The notes under the pieces were generated by a model. The model did no database searches. It worked only from the letters and a program-made list of their open reading frames with translations, and had not been told where the DNA came from. Positions 32,951 to 43,400 of a stretch of DNA of 64,000 nt are shown piece after piece (within the stretch, counting starts at the first letter, position 1; the number at the start of each line of letters is the position of its first letter). Made by a program: the position numbers and the translations under genes. Source of the stretch: Nocardia inohanensis NBRC 100128 (GTDB taxonomy: Bacteria; Actinomycetota; Actinomycetes; Mycobacteriales; Mycobacteriaceae); assembly GCF_001612945.1 (NCBI RefSeq), contig NZ_BDBK01000014.1:124001-188000 (forward strand). The letters are read 5' to 3'.

Positions 32951-34816
32951 GTGACACAGGGGTGGGAGGCCGATCGCATCGAAAGCGACTCGGCGGTAAA
33001 GGTTCTCGATCGAACCATAACAACGCAAACCTCACCCCCACGGCTGAACACGCCGCAACGGGTGCTTCGGCGTGTCCGTAGCGCCCGCGCCGATCTCATC
33101 GTCGCCACCGGTTATCTGTCGCTCGCGGTGCTGGTGCTGTCGGGCCAGTGGCTGCACACCGACCGCGGCTATCTGATCAAGAGCGGCCAGGACCAGACCA
33201 TGTGGGAATGGTTCTTCGCGGTCACCGCCCACAAGATCGCGCACCTGGAGAACCCGCTCGGCACCAACCTCCAGAACTATCCCGACGGCGTGAACATGAT
33301 GGCCAACACCGCCATGTTCGGCGTCGGCGTGCCGCTCACCCCCGTCACCCTGCTGTTCGGGCCCACCGTCACCTTCGTGCTGGTGCTCACCCTCGGCCTG
33401 TTCGGCACCGCCTTCGCCTGGTACTGGCTGTTCTCCCGCCAGGTCGTGCAGTCCAGGTTCGCCGCCGCCATCGGTGGTGTGTTCTGTGGTTTCGCGCCCG
33501 CCATGATCTCGCACGCCAACGCGCACCCGAACTTCGTCGCACTGATGCTGCTGCCGCTGATCGCCTTGCAGATCATCCGGATGGCCAAGCGCGCGGGCAC
33601 CACTCCCGAACGCCGCAAGGCCCGCCGCAATCGCGATGCCTTCGTGCTCGGCCTGCTGGTGGCCTTGCAGATCGCGCTGGGCGAGGAGCCGCTGCTGATC
33701 TTCGCGCTCGCCTTCGGCCTGTTCGCCGTCGTCTACTACCTGCACTCCCCGCGCATCGGGCTGCGGGCGCTGCGCACCATCACCCCGACCGTGCTGCTGG
33801 CCGCGCTGATCACCATCGCCTTCACCGAGATTCCGCTGTGGTGGCAGTTCTTCGGGCCGCAGTCCTACCGCTCCATCGACCACGGTCCGATGGGCAACGA
33901 TCTCAAGGCGCTGTTCCAGTTCCCGTCCGAATCCCTGGGCGGGCTGGTCTCGCACGGCCAGAACGTGAGCATCAACGAGACCGAGGAGAACTCCTACTTC
34001 GGCTGGCCGCTGCTGCTGGTCGTGCTGGTCACCACGGTGCTGATGTGGCGTGAACGCGTGGTGCGGGCCGCCGCGGCGGTGATCGTGGCGTTCACGGTGC
34101 TGTCGCTGGGCTCCAAGCTCATGATCGGCAAGCACGACACCGGCATCGCGCTGCCATGGAAGTGGCTCGAGGAAGTGCCGCTGTTGAATTCGGTGCTGGA
34201 GTCACGGTTCACCATGGCGGCGATTCCGGCGATCGCGCTCATCCTGGCGGTGGCGACGCAGCGGGCGCTGGAGTACTGGCGTGCATCCGCCACGGACTGG
34301 CGGCCTTTGGCGTGGTTCGCGGCGCTGGGCTTCGCGCTGCTCACCGTCACCCCGACCATCCTGCCCGTGGTGCAGCGCGCACCCACCCCCGGCTTCTTCG
34401 CCGATGGGACGGTGCGGCAGTACGTTTCGGGTGGATCCGTGGTGATCGCGCCGCCGCCGACGCCGCCGGATGCCCGCGCGCTGCGCTGGCAGGCCGACGC
34501 CGACTTCGGATTCCCGCTCGCCGGAGGCTATTTCGTCGGCCCGACCGGGGTGGACAAGAAGGGCCGCTACGGTCCGGACGACCGGCCCACCGCCAGCCTG
34601 CTCATCAAGGCGCAGCAGGCCAACAAGGTGCCGATCGTCGATCAGGCCGCCAAGGATCAGGCGTGGGCCGATCTGCGGTACTGGAAGGCCGACGTGGTGG
34701 TACTGCCGCCCACCGACAACGGCGACACGCTGCGCCTGACCGTCGATCAGCTGCTGGGAATTCCCGCCACCTACGTGGACGGCGTCTGGCTGTGGGACGT
34801 GCGCGGGCAGCTCTAG
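32951..34816 (+). CDS. Polytopic GT-C-like membrane glycosyltransferase of unknown specificity
   Basis: A 621-residue protein with about eleven membrane helices and a C-terminal outside domain of some 150 residues. The first large loop, TDRGYLIKSGQDQTMWEWFFAVTAHKIAHLENPLGTN, followed by NYPDGVNMMANTAMFGVGVPLTPVT, is shared with large actinobacterial GT-C-like proteins; the Asp in GQDQ is a candidate catalytic residue. The GTG at 32951 has AAGGAG at the right distance. Its position between aftA and the emb genes suggests a role in arabinan or other wall glycan decoration, but M. tuberculosis has embC directly after aftA, so this is an insertion relative to that order. Confidence 0.7.
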   Translation: MTQGWEADRIESDSAVKVLDRTITTQTSPPRLNTPQRVLRRVRSARADLIVATGYLSLAVLVLSGQWLHTDRGYLIKSGQDQTMWEWFFAVTAHKIAHLENPLGTNLQNYPDGVNMMANTAMFGVGVPLTPVTLLFGPTVTFVLVLTLGLFGTAFAWYWLFSRQVVQSRFAAAIGGVFCGFAPAMISHANAHPNFVALMLLPLIALQIIRMAKRAGTTPERRKARRNRDAFVLGLLVALQIALGEEPLLIFALAFGLFAVVYYLHSPRIGLRALRTITPTVLLAALITIAFTEIPLWWQFFGPQSYRSIDHGPMGNDLKALFQFPSESLGGLVSHGQNVSINETEENSYFGWPLLLVVLVTTVLMWRERVVRAAAAVIVAFTVLSLGSKLMIGKHDTGIALPWKWLEEVPLLNSVLESRFTMAAIPAIALILAVATQRALEYWRASATDWRPLAWFAALGFALLTVTPTILPVVQRAPTPGFFADGTVRQYVSGGSVVIAPPPTPPDARALRWQADADFGFPLAGGYFVGPTGVDKKGRYGPDDRPTASLLIKAQQANKVPIVDQAAKDQAWADLRYWKADVVVLPPTDNGDTLRLTVDQLLGIPATYVDGVWLWDVRGQL

Positions 34817-34819
34817 CGG

Positions 34820-36709
34820 TTATCTCAGCGGGGCGCGGGCCAGCCAGTCGGTGAGGGTGTTGTCGACGGTGTGGCCCGGCCAGCGCAGGACCAGTACGAA
34901 GCGGGAGCGCGGATCGCCGTCGGGGAAGGTGACGGCGGTGTAGATGCGCTGGGCGTCGGTGTCACGGTCCTTGGCGGGATCGATGCCGGGTGTGGTCGTG
35001 ACGGTCAGTTCGCCGGCCACGTCGGGGTGGGTGCGGGTCTGGGCCGGCGCGGTGCCGGTGAAGAAGAGGTCGGCGATCGGACGGCCGGGCCGGGTGCCGA
35101 AATCGAAGAGGTCGAAACGCATTTGGCCGCTGTTGTCCTCGGCATTGCAGACGATGCGATGCGAACCCAGCGTGGCGGGGGCGTCGGTGGTGGTGGGGTC
35201 GCGCTTCTGGCAGCTCGCGCCCTGCCAGCCGACCGAGCGGCCCGCCGCGGAGAGCTGACCGACCAGGGTCGGGAACGCCTGGGCGATCGGCGCGTCCGTG
35301 CCCCAGGATTTCGCGACGTCCTCGACGTGGGTGTACGTGATCAGTCCGCTCACATCGGTTTTGCGGCTGAGCCGGCCGTCGGAGAGCAGGTTCAAGGTGG
35401 TGGGGGCGTTGGCGCGGCAGGCATTCGCGGGTTCGCGGGTGACGATCTGCGATTGGCCGATGAGCACGCGATCACCGTCCGCGGGAACCTGATCCAGCGG
35501 CGCGGCGAACTCGCAGTGGAACGGGGAGCCGTTGGGGAGCACGCCGTCCACGATGCTGGACATGATGGAGTCTTGTGGTTTGCCCTGCTCGACGGTGAGG
35601 CGGTAGTTGGTCTGGCCTTCGGTGGCCAGCCAGGTGCCGAGGAACTTCGCGGGAACGGCCCCACCGTCCGGTATCGAGGTGGTGTCGCGCTGTGCGAGCG
35701 CGATGCCGACGCCCGCCGCCAGCACCGCCGCGACCACCACCGGAATCACGGCCCGATGACGGAAAATGCGCTGCCGGAGCGACTTTCGGCCGCCGCCGAT
35801 CGCCCACGCCGAGCCCGGGCGCGACGGCGTCGGCGGGACGAAGCGCGCGGGCGCGGTGACCGCGATCGCCGGGTCGGAGTAGTAGGCGGCCAATGCGGCA
35901 TCGGTGAATTCCGCGCAGGTGGGGTAGCGATCGTCCGGATCCTTGGCCAGCGCTCGGGCCAGGATGGGATCCAGCGCGGCGGGCAGATCCGGCCGCACCG
36001 CACTGACCCGCAAGGGATCCTCTTGGGTGTGCGCGTGCACCCAGCCCAGCGGATTGTCGGCCTTGAACGGCCGATGGTCGGTGAGCAGCACGAAAAGCGT
36101 GCAGGCCAAGGAGTATTGGTCCGAGTGCGGGCCGACCGGCTTGCCCGATACCTGTTCCGGTGACGCGAAAGCGAAAGTCGCGGAGATGTTTCCGGTTTGC
36201 GTGAGTTTGGTCGTCTCGTCACGCAGCCGGGCGATGCCGAAGTCGGTGAGCAGCGCGCGTTCGGGCCGGCCGCTGTCCGGTTCGGCGACAAGGATATTGG
36301 AGGGCTTCACATCGCGATGCAGTACGCCCTTGCCGTGGGCGTAGTCCAGCGCACCCGCGATCTCGCCGCCTAGACGCAGCGCCCGATCGGGCGAAATACC
36401 GTGCAGCTCACCGGCGTCCACCCCATCCACATACTGCATGGAGATCCAGTACTGATCCTCGGCGACCCCCCGGTCGAAGATCTGCACGATATTCGGATGG
36501 TCGAAGTGCGCGGCGATATCCGCCTCACGTTCGAAGCGCCGCCACACCCCTTCGTGGCCGGCGTATTCATCACGTTTCAAGATCTTCAGGGCGGTCAGCC
36601 GGGGCAGGCGTGGATGCCGCGCCGCATATACGACGCCCGAACCCCCGGCACCGACCCGCCGCTGAATCACATACCCGGCCAGCACTTCACCAGGTCGCAG
36701 CTCGGTCAT
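34820..36709 (-). CDS. Membrane Ser/Thr protein kinase with large extracellular domain
   Basis: A 629-residue Hanks-type kinase. Cytoplasmic kinase domain residues 10-275: glycine loop VGAGGSGVVYAA, Lys42 in TALKILKRDE, HRDVKPSN at 131-138, DFG at 156-158, and FASPEQ. A single membrane helix is at about 321-339. The outside part (about 290 residues) has no PASTA repeats; it has spaced cysteines (CEF, ACR, SCQKRD, VCN) that could form two disulphides, and no family I recognise. GAGG lies before the ATG at 36709. It converges on the GT-C-like gene with a 3-base gap and is divergent from the emb gene. It may sense the wall and control nearby arabinan enzymes, which is inference. Confidence 0.88.
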   Translation of the reverse strand: MTELRPGEVLAGYVIQRRVGAGGSGVVYAARHPRLPRLTALKILKRDEYAGHEGVWRRFEREADIAAHFDHPNIVQIFDRGVAEDQYWISMQYVDGVDAGELHGISPDRALRLGGEIAGALDYAHGKGVLHRDVKPSNILVAEPDSGRPERALLTDFGIARLRDETTKLTQTGNISATFAFASPEQVSGKPVGPHSDQYSLACTLFVLLTDHRPFKADNPLGWVHAHTQEDPLRVSAVRPDLPAALDPILARALAKDPDDRYPTCAEFTDAALAAYYSDPAIAVTAPARFVPPTPSRPGSAWAIGGGRKSLRQRIFRHRAVIPVVVAAVLAAGVGIALAQRDTTSIPDGGAVPAKFLGTWLATEGQTNYRLTVEQGKPQDSIMSSIVDGVLPNGSPFHCEFAAPLDQVPADGDRVLIGQSQIVTREPANACRANAPTTLNLLSDGRLSRKTDVSGLITYTHVEDVAKSWGTDAPIAQAFPTLVGQLSAAGRSVGWQGASCQKRDPTTTDAPATLGSHRIVCNAEDNSGQMRFDLFDFGTRPGRPIADLFFTGTAPAQTRTHPDVAGELTVTTTPGIDPAKDRDTDAQRIYTAVTFPDGDPRSRFVLVLRWPGHTVDNTLTDWLARAPLR

Positions 36710-37010
36710 GGTTCCTCTTCGTCTTCCGGCCCGGCCCCTCGCCCAGTACGGATACCCACCATCCTGACCGAGTTCCGCCCGGACGGCCACCGCCCCGGTC
36801 CCGGGGAAGAGAAAGAACGTTCGGGGGCAAGCCCCCGAACCCCCTATAGCCGAAGCGAACCCACCTGGACAACTGTTGTCGTGAGGTGCGGGTAACTCCC
36901 CGGGTACGCCCGGAATCGGGTTGCTCGAAATCGCAGGCACGCATGCGAGACCGGCGACGGCACCCGGCCGTGCGCAAAAGTCACGGAGAGGCGGAATAGA
37001 GTCGGGGACC
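36710..37010. other. Divergent intergenic region between kinase and emb
   Basis: About 300 bases, no gene. It contains a G-rich hairpin at 36819-36840. A TAGAGT at 36997-37002 lies 8 bases before the GTG of the emb gene and may be a -10 element giving a leaderless message. Confidence 0.5.
36819..36840. repeat. G-rich hairpin, copy C
   Basis: GTTCGGGGGC and GCCCCCGAAC, a perfect 10-bp stem with a 2-base spacer. Related to 2126-2145 and 10855-10873. Confidence 0.55.
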
Positions 37011-40000
37011 GTGCGCGAAGACACCCGAGCGTTTCACCGCCTCCGTCTCATCGCCCTGGTTTCCGGGCTTCTCGGATTCCTGCTGGCGGTGATCACGCCG
37101 ATCCTGCCGGTCGAGCAGGATCGGCCGACCTTGACCTGGCCGCAAGGGGATACGACCAGCGTCGAGGCGCCGCTGGTGTCGTATGTGCCGCTGTCGATGG
37201 ATGTGCGGTTGCCCGCCCGGATGTGGGCGGGCAGCGAGCTGCCGAGCGGCGGGATGGTCTTCTCCACCGTGCCCGCGGCCTCCGGCAAGGCGGTCGACAA
37301 GGGCTTGGTGGTCAAGCTCGAGGACGATCCGAAGCAGGGGCGCGTCGTCGCGGTGCTGGTGCGCAATATCCCGCTGCTGTCCGTGCCGACCGCGAAATTG
37401 CCGGACTCCGCGCTGCTGTCGATCACGTCGGATTCGACGGCGACGCGCGTCGAGGTCACCGGTGTGACCGGGGAGACCGCGCCGGTCGAGGGTCATGTGG
37501 GCGGCGACAGCCGGCCGCAGGTGGTCGGGTTGTTCACCGATCTGAACCGGGAACAGATCAAGAGCGCGCACGCCGAGGTCGCCATCGATGCCCGATTCAG
37601 CACCACGCCTTCGTGGTTGAAGCGGCTCGCGATCATCGGCGCGGTGGCGTTCACGCTGAACGCGCTGCTGGCCCTGCACCTGATGGACACCACCGACCGC
37701 CGCCGCGCCCGGCGGTTCCTGCCCGCGCACTGGTGGCGGGTGCGCATCGCGGATGTGGTGGTGCTGGGCACGCTGCTGCTCTGGCATTTCATCGGCGCGA
37801 ACACCTCCGATGACGGCTACATCCTGAATATGGCCAGGGCCTCGAAGGATTCGGGGTACATGGCCAACTACTACCGCTGGTTCGGCGTCGCCGAGGCGCC
37901 GTTCGGCTGGCGTCGCCGAGGCGCCGTTCGGCTGGCCGTACGAGGTGCTGGCCTGGATGACCCGGATCAGCGATGCCAGCCCGTGGCTGCGGCTGCCCGC
38001 GCTGCTGGCCGGTATCACCTGCTGGCTGGTGATCAGCCGGGAAGTGCTGCCACGCCTGGGCGCTCGGGTGCGCCGCGACAATGTGGCGATCTGGACCGCC
38101 GCGCTGGTGTTCCTGGCGGCGTGGATGCCCTACGACAACGGCCTGCGCCCCGAGCCGCTGATCGCGGCGGGCGCGCTGCTGACCTGGTGCTGCATGGAGC
38201 GCGCGATCGCGACCGGCCGGTTGCTGCCGGCGGCGGTGGGCGTGCTCATCGCGGCCTTCTCACTGGCCGCCGGACCGACCGGCCTGATCTGTATCGCCGC
38301 ACTGGTCGCCGGATCCCGGCCGGTGCTCCAGGTCATCCTGAAGCGCGCCAAGTCCGGCCCCGGCTCGGCCGTGCTGCGCTACGGCGCGCTGCTGCTGCCG
38401 GGCATCGCCGCCGGAACCCTGGTCATCGTGGTCGTTTTCGCCGATCAGACCCTGGCCTCGGTCATGGAGGCCACCCGGGTGCGCACCCTGGTCGGCCCGA
38501 ACGTGGCCTGGTTCGACGAACGCACCCGCTGGGACGCCCTGCTCTCGCTCTCCCCCGACGGCTCGCTGGCCCGCCGCTTCGGCATTCTCGCCATGCTGCT
38601 CTGCCTGGGCGTGTGCGTGCTGGTCATGCTGCGCAAGAACGGCCGCATTCCAGGCACCTCGCGCGGGCCGTCGGCGCGGATTCTCGGCATCGTGTTCATG
38701 TCGCTGTTCCTGATGATGTTCACGCCAACCAAGTGGACGCACCACTTCGGCGTGTACGCGGGCCTCGCCGGATCGGTGGCGGCGCTGGCCGCGGTCGCGG
38801 TGGGCTCCAACGGGATTCGCTCGCCGCGCAATCGGACCTTGTTCACCGCGGCGGTGTTCTTCCTGCTGGCCATCACCTTCACCGGCTCCAACGGCTGGTG
38901 GTACGTCTCCAGCTACGGCGTGCCGTTCTACGACAAGGCGCCGTTGGCCGCGGGCAAGGGCTTCTCCACGCTCTTCCTCGGGTTGGCCGTGGTGTGCCTG
39001 CTGATCGCGCTGTGGCAGCACTATCGCGAACCCTACGTGAATGCCGGGCCGCCAAGGAAATTCGACAAGTTCGCCACCATGCCGCTCACCATCGCGGCGG
39101 CGGTGCTGGTGCTGTTCGAGGTGCTCTCGCTGGCCAAGGCGGCGATCACGCAGTACCCGGCCTACTCCATCGCCGAATCGAATCTGCGGTCGCTGGGCGG
39201 TGATTCGTGCGGGCTGGCCAACGACGTGCTGGTGGAGACCGATACCGAGCAGTCGCTGCTGCATCCGTGGACCGGCTCCGACGCCGACGGATTGTCCGCC
39301 GAGAACACCGGATTCACCCCCGACGGCGTCGCCGCCGATCTCACCGCCGACGCCGAGGAGACCACCACCGGCGGGGCGAACTCGGTGAACGAGGACTCGA
39401 AGAACAAGACCACCAACACCACCGGGGCGGGCACCGGCGGCGGAACCACCGAGAAGACCGGCGTCAACGGGTCCAGCGTGGCGCTGCCGTTCGGGCTGAA
39501 CCCGGCCACCACACCGGTGCTGGGCAGCTACAGCGCGAGCGAACAGAAGGTCGCGACCCTCACCACCCAGTGGTACCGGATGGATCCGAGCGACAGCATG
39601 CGCGCCGATCCGGCGTACCGGGTGCTGATCGTGACGGCGGCCGGGCGGATCAAATCCTTCAACAAGGACGGTGTCGAGACCTATGGACAGGATCTCTTCG
39701 TCGAATACGGGACGCGGGACGCCGACGGGAACATGAAGGACGTCGGGCGGATCCGGCCCATCGATATCGGGCCCAACCCGTCCTGGCGGAACCTGCGGGT
39801 GCCATTGGACCAGATTCCGGTGGGGGCCAACTCGGTTCGCCTGGTCGCCAATGACGCCGACATCACGCCGCGGCAGTGGCTGGCGGTCACCCCGCCGCGG
39901 TTGCCGCAGCTGAAGACGCTGAATTCCGTTGTGGGTGAGCAGGCTCCGGTGCTGGAGGACTGGCATGTGGGGCTGGCGTTCCCGTGCCAGCGGCCGTTCG

Positions 40001-40290
40001 ATCACAAGGACGGGGTCGCCGAGGTGCCGGAGTGGCGGATCCTGCCCGACCGGGTCGGTTCGGACGCCTCCAATGCCTGGCAGGACGATATCGGCGGCGG
40101 GCCGCTGGGGTGGACCTCGCTGTTGCTGAAGTCCAAGACCATTCCGTCCTATCTGGACGATGACTGGGGCCGGGACTGGGGTTCGCTGGAACAGTTCACC
40201 TCGTACGCCGAGGCACCGCCGGCCGAACTGTCGGTGACGGTGGAGACCCGGTCCGGCCTGGCCAAGGACGCGCCGATCCGCGCCCGCTGA
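37011..40290 (+). pseudogene. emb: emb arabinosyltransferase gene (first copy), frame broken by a 25-bp tandem duplication
   Basis: Without the duplication it would encode about 1,084 residues, the normal size for EmbA/B/C, which extend arabinan from decaprenyl-phosphoarabinose. Codons 1-300 hold the first helix, the outside domain and GANTSDDGYILNMARA with the catalytic Asp pair. At codon 300 (EAPFGW) the unit 37886-37910 is repeated exactly at 37911-37935, shifting the frame; the original frame then runs without sense to a stop at 39203. The second frame resumes with PYEVLAWMTRISDASPW and continues through all later helices, a Thr/Gly/Asn-rich linker, and the carbohydrate-binding C-terminal domain to 40290. 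No other damage is seen, so it is a very recent change, a switchable repeat, or a sequencing artefact. Confidence 0.88.
37886..37935 (+). repeat. Exact 25-bp tandem duplication inside emb
   Basis: Copies 37886-37910 and 37911-37935 are identical, and the periodic match extends about 3 bases further in total. Each copy encodes VAEAPFGW in its own frame. As 25 is not a multiple of three, the second copy shifts the reading frame; deleting either copy restores it. Confidence 0.97.
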
Positions 40291-40295
40291 CCCCC

Positions 40296-40375
40296 TCGTC
40301 ATTCCCGCATGCTCTTAGCGGGAATCCACACGGTGGGCGTGTGGATCCCGGCTGAAGGCATGCCGGGATGACGAG
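40296..40375. repeat. Dispersed palindromic repeat, copy 3
   Basis: Arms CTCGTCATTCCCGCATGC and GCATGCCGGGATGACGAG, with an inner hairpin TGGATCCC-type region around GGGAATCCACACGG...GTGTGGATCCC. It lies between the two emb genes, separating their messages. Same family as 15609, 30522 and 57987. Confidence 0.88.
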
Positions 40376-40449
40376 GGACGCCGGTATGCGTGTCGCGTCG
40401 CCGGAGTGAACAGCGCCACTTCGGGTTCCTACCGATACGATCAGCAACC

Positions 40450-43400
40450 GTGTCCGACGCCTCCGCAGTGCTGACCAAACCGCCGCAACCGGCGGAACCT
40501 CCCGCGTCCTCGCGCGACTTCCGGATCGCCAAGACGATCGCCATAGTCGCGGGTCTGCTGGGCGCGCTGTTCGCGCTCGCCACGCCGTTCCTTCCGGTGC
40601 AGCAGACGACCGCGGCGATCAACTGGCCGCAGCACGGTTCCTTGCAGAGCATCGACGCGCCGTTGATGTCGCAGGTGCCGCTGAGCCTCGACGTCACCAT
40701 CCCGTGCAGCGCTGTGCAGCAGCTGGATCCGCGCGGCGGCATTCTGCTGGCAACCGCGCCGCCACAGGGCAAGGGGGCGGACCTGGAGGCACTGTTCGTC
40801 CGGGTGTCGGGCGAGTCGGTGGATGTACTGGACCGCAATGCCGTCGTGGTCTCCGCGCCGCGCGAGCGGATGAGCGAGTGCTCGTCGATCGTCATCACCT
40901 CCGACGATGCCAAGACCTACGCGCGCTTCGAGGGCCTGACCCGCACCATCGAGAAGCCGACGGCCGACGGCGGGCGCGAAATCATCACCGTGCCGGTCGA
41001 GGGCCAGCTCGGCGGCGATCTGCGGCCCCAGGTGACCGGCGTCTTCACCGATATGAAAGGCGCGGTGCCGGACGGTCTTTCGTTCCACATGGACGTGGAC
41101 TCGCGGTTCTCCTCCACGCCGACCGTGATCAAGCTGGTGGCGATCATCGCCGCCGTGCTGCTGACGCTGCTGGCCATGGGTGCGCTCGCCGTACTGGACA
41201 CCAGCGACGGGCGCGGGCATCGGCGCATCTTCCCGGCGCACTGGCTGAAGCCGACCTGGGCGGACGGCGGCGTCATCGGCACACTGCTGCTGTGGCATTT
41301 CATCGGCGCGAACACCTCCGACGACGGCTACATCCTGACCATGGTCCGGGTCGCGCCGCACGCGGGGTACATGGCCAACTACTTCCGCTGGTTCGGCGTG
41401 CCCGAAGCGCCGTTCGGCTGGTACTACTACGTCATCCAGGCGTTCTCGGAGATCTCCACCGCGAGCCCGTGGGTGCGGATTCCGGCGCTGCTCTGCGGCA
41501 TCCTGTGCTGGCTGGTGATCAGCCGCGAGGTGGTGCCGCGGCTCGGCAACGCGGTCTCCAAGTCCAAGGTGGCGCTGTGGACCGGCGGTCTGGTGTTCCT
41601 GGCCTTCTGGCTGCCCTATGACAACGGCCTGCGTTCGGAGCCGATCGTGGCGCTGGGCGCGTTGCTGACCTGGGTCTCCATCGAACGAGCCATTGCCACT
41701 TCACGATTGCTGCCCGCGGCGGTGGCGGTGCTGGTCGCGGCGTTCACCCTGGCGGCCGCACCGACCGGTCTGATGTGTGTGGCGGCGCTGCTCGCCGGTA
41801 TCCGGCCCCTCGTGGCGATCGCGGTCCGGCGGCGCAAGCAGTTCGGCGACGTCGCGCTGCTGGCGCCGATAGCCGCGGCCGGAACCCTGGTCCTGGTGGT
41901 CGTTTTCGGCGACCAGACCTTCGCCGGCATCATGGAGGCCAACCGGGTGCGGCAGGCCACCGGGCCGAATCTCGCCTGGTACAAGGATTATCTGCGGTAC
42001 TACTACCTGTTCGTGGAGACCGTGGACGGGTCGCTGGCGCGCCGCTTCGCGTTCCTGGTCATGATCCTCTGCCTGATCACCACCATGCTGGTGCTGCTGC
42101 GGCGGCGGCAGGTGCCGGGCATCGCCTCCGGCCCGACCTGGCGGCTGATGGGCGTGGTCTTCGGAACCATCTTCTTCATGATGTTCAACCCGACCAAGTG
42201 GACCCACCACTTCGGCGCGTACGCGGGCATCGCGGGATCGCTGGCGGCGGTGACGGCGGTTGCCGTGTCCGCCACCGCACTTCGCTCCCGCAAGAACCGG
42301 TCGGTGTTCCTGGCCGGGCTGCTGTTCACCCTCGCCCTGGCCTTCTCCGGCATCAACGGATACTGGTACGTCTCCAGCTACGGCGTGCCGTGGTTCGACA
42401 AGCGCGTCTCGCTGCACGGCGTCCAGTCCAACACCATCGTGCTGCTGCTGTTCGGCCTGGCGCTGGCCGTGGTCGCCTGGCAGGGGCTGCGCGAGGGCTA
42501 CGCCAAACCACTGGCCAACGGGAAGACGCAGCGCGGCAAGCGGATCCGCAAGTTCGCGGCCATCCCGTTGACCGTGGTGGCGGCGCTCATGGTCGTATTC
42601 GAAGTGCTGTCCATGCTCAAGGGCGCGGTCTCGCAGTACCCCGCGTACTCGCTGGGCCGCTCCAACTTCGACGCGCTCGCGGGCAAGAGCTGCGGGCTCG
42701 CCGGCGACGTGCTCGTCGAAACCGAGGTGAACAAGGGCAATCTCGCGCCCATCATCGATCCGGCGCACCCGCCCACCGGCGATCCGCTCGCCGGCGAGAA
42801 CCCGGTCGGCTTCTCCCCCAACGGCGTTCCCGTGAAACTCGATGCCGACGCCGTCGAGGTCAAACCCGGCACCGGCAATACCTCCACCCAGACCGTCGGC
42901 CCCGCCTTCGAGGAGGGCCAGAACGCCGGCACCGGCGGCGGCAAGGGCGCGGAGGGCGTGAACGGCTCCACCGTGGCGCTGCCCTTCGGCCTCGACCCCG
43001 CCACCACCCCGATCATGGGCTCCTGGCAGGACGGCGTGCAGCAGCCCGCCACCCTCACCTCCAGCTGGTACGGCCTGCCCGCGCGCTCTGACGACTCGCC
43101 GCTCATCGTCATCTCGGCGGCCGGGCGCGTGCTCTCCTTCGACTCCACCGGCAACATGACCTACGGCCAGACGCTGGTGGTGCAGTACGGGCACAAGAAC
43201 GCCGACGGCAGCGTCACCGAACTGGGCGAATACCGTCCCCAGGACATCGGCCCCGCCCCGTCCTGGCGCAATCTGCGAGTCCCCTTCTCCGCCTTGCCCG
43301 CCGAGGCCGACGCGGTCCGCATCCACGCCGTCGATCCCATCCTGATCGGCGACCAGTGGCTGGCGTTCACCCCGCCGCGCGTCCCCAAACTGCAAACCCT

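Noticed and set aside
37945..40290. Separate downstream gene starting at ATG 37945
   Set aside because: It begins within a conserved Emb helix, has no ribosome-binding site or signal, and continues the exact Emb sequence; it is the rear half of the broken gene.
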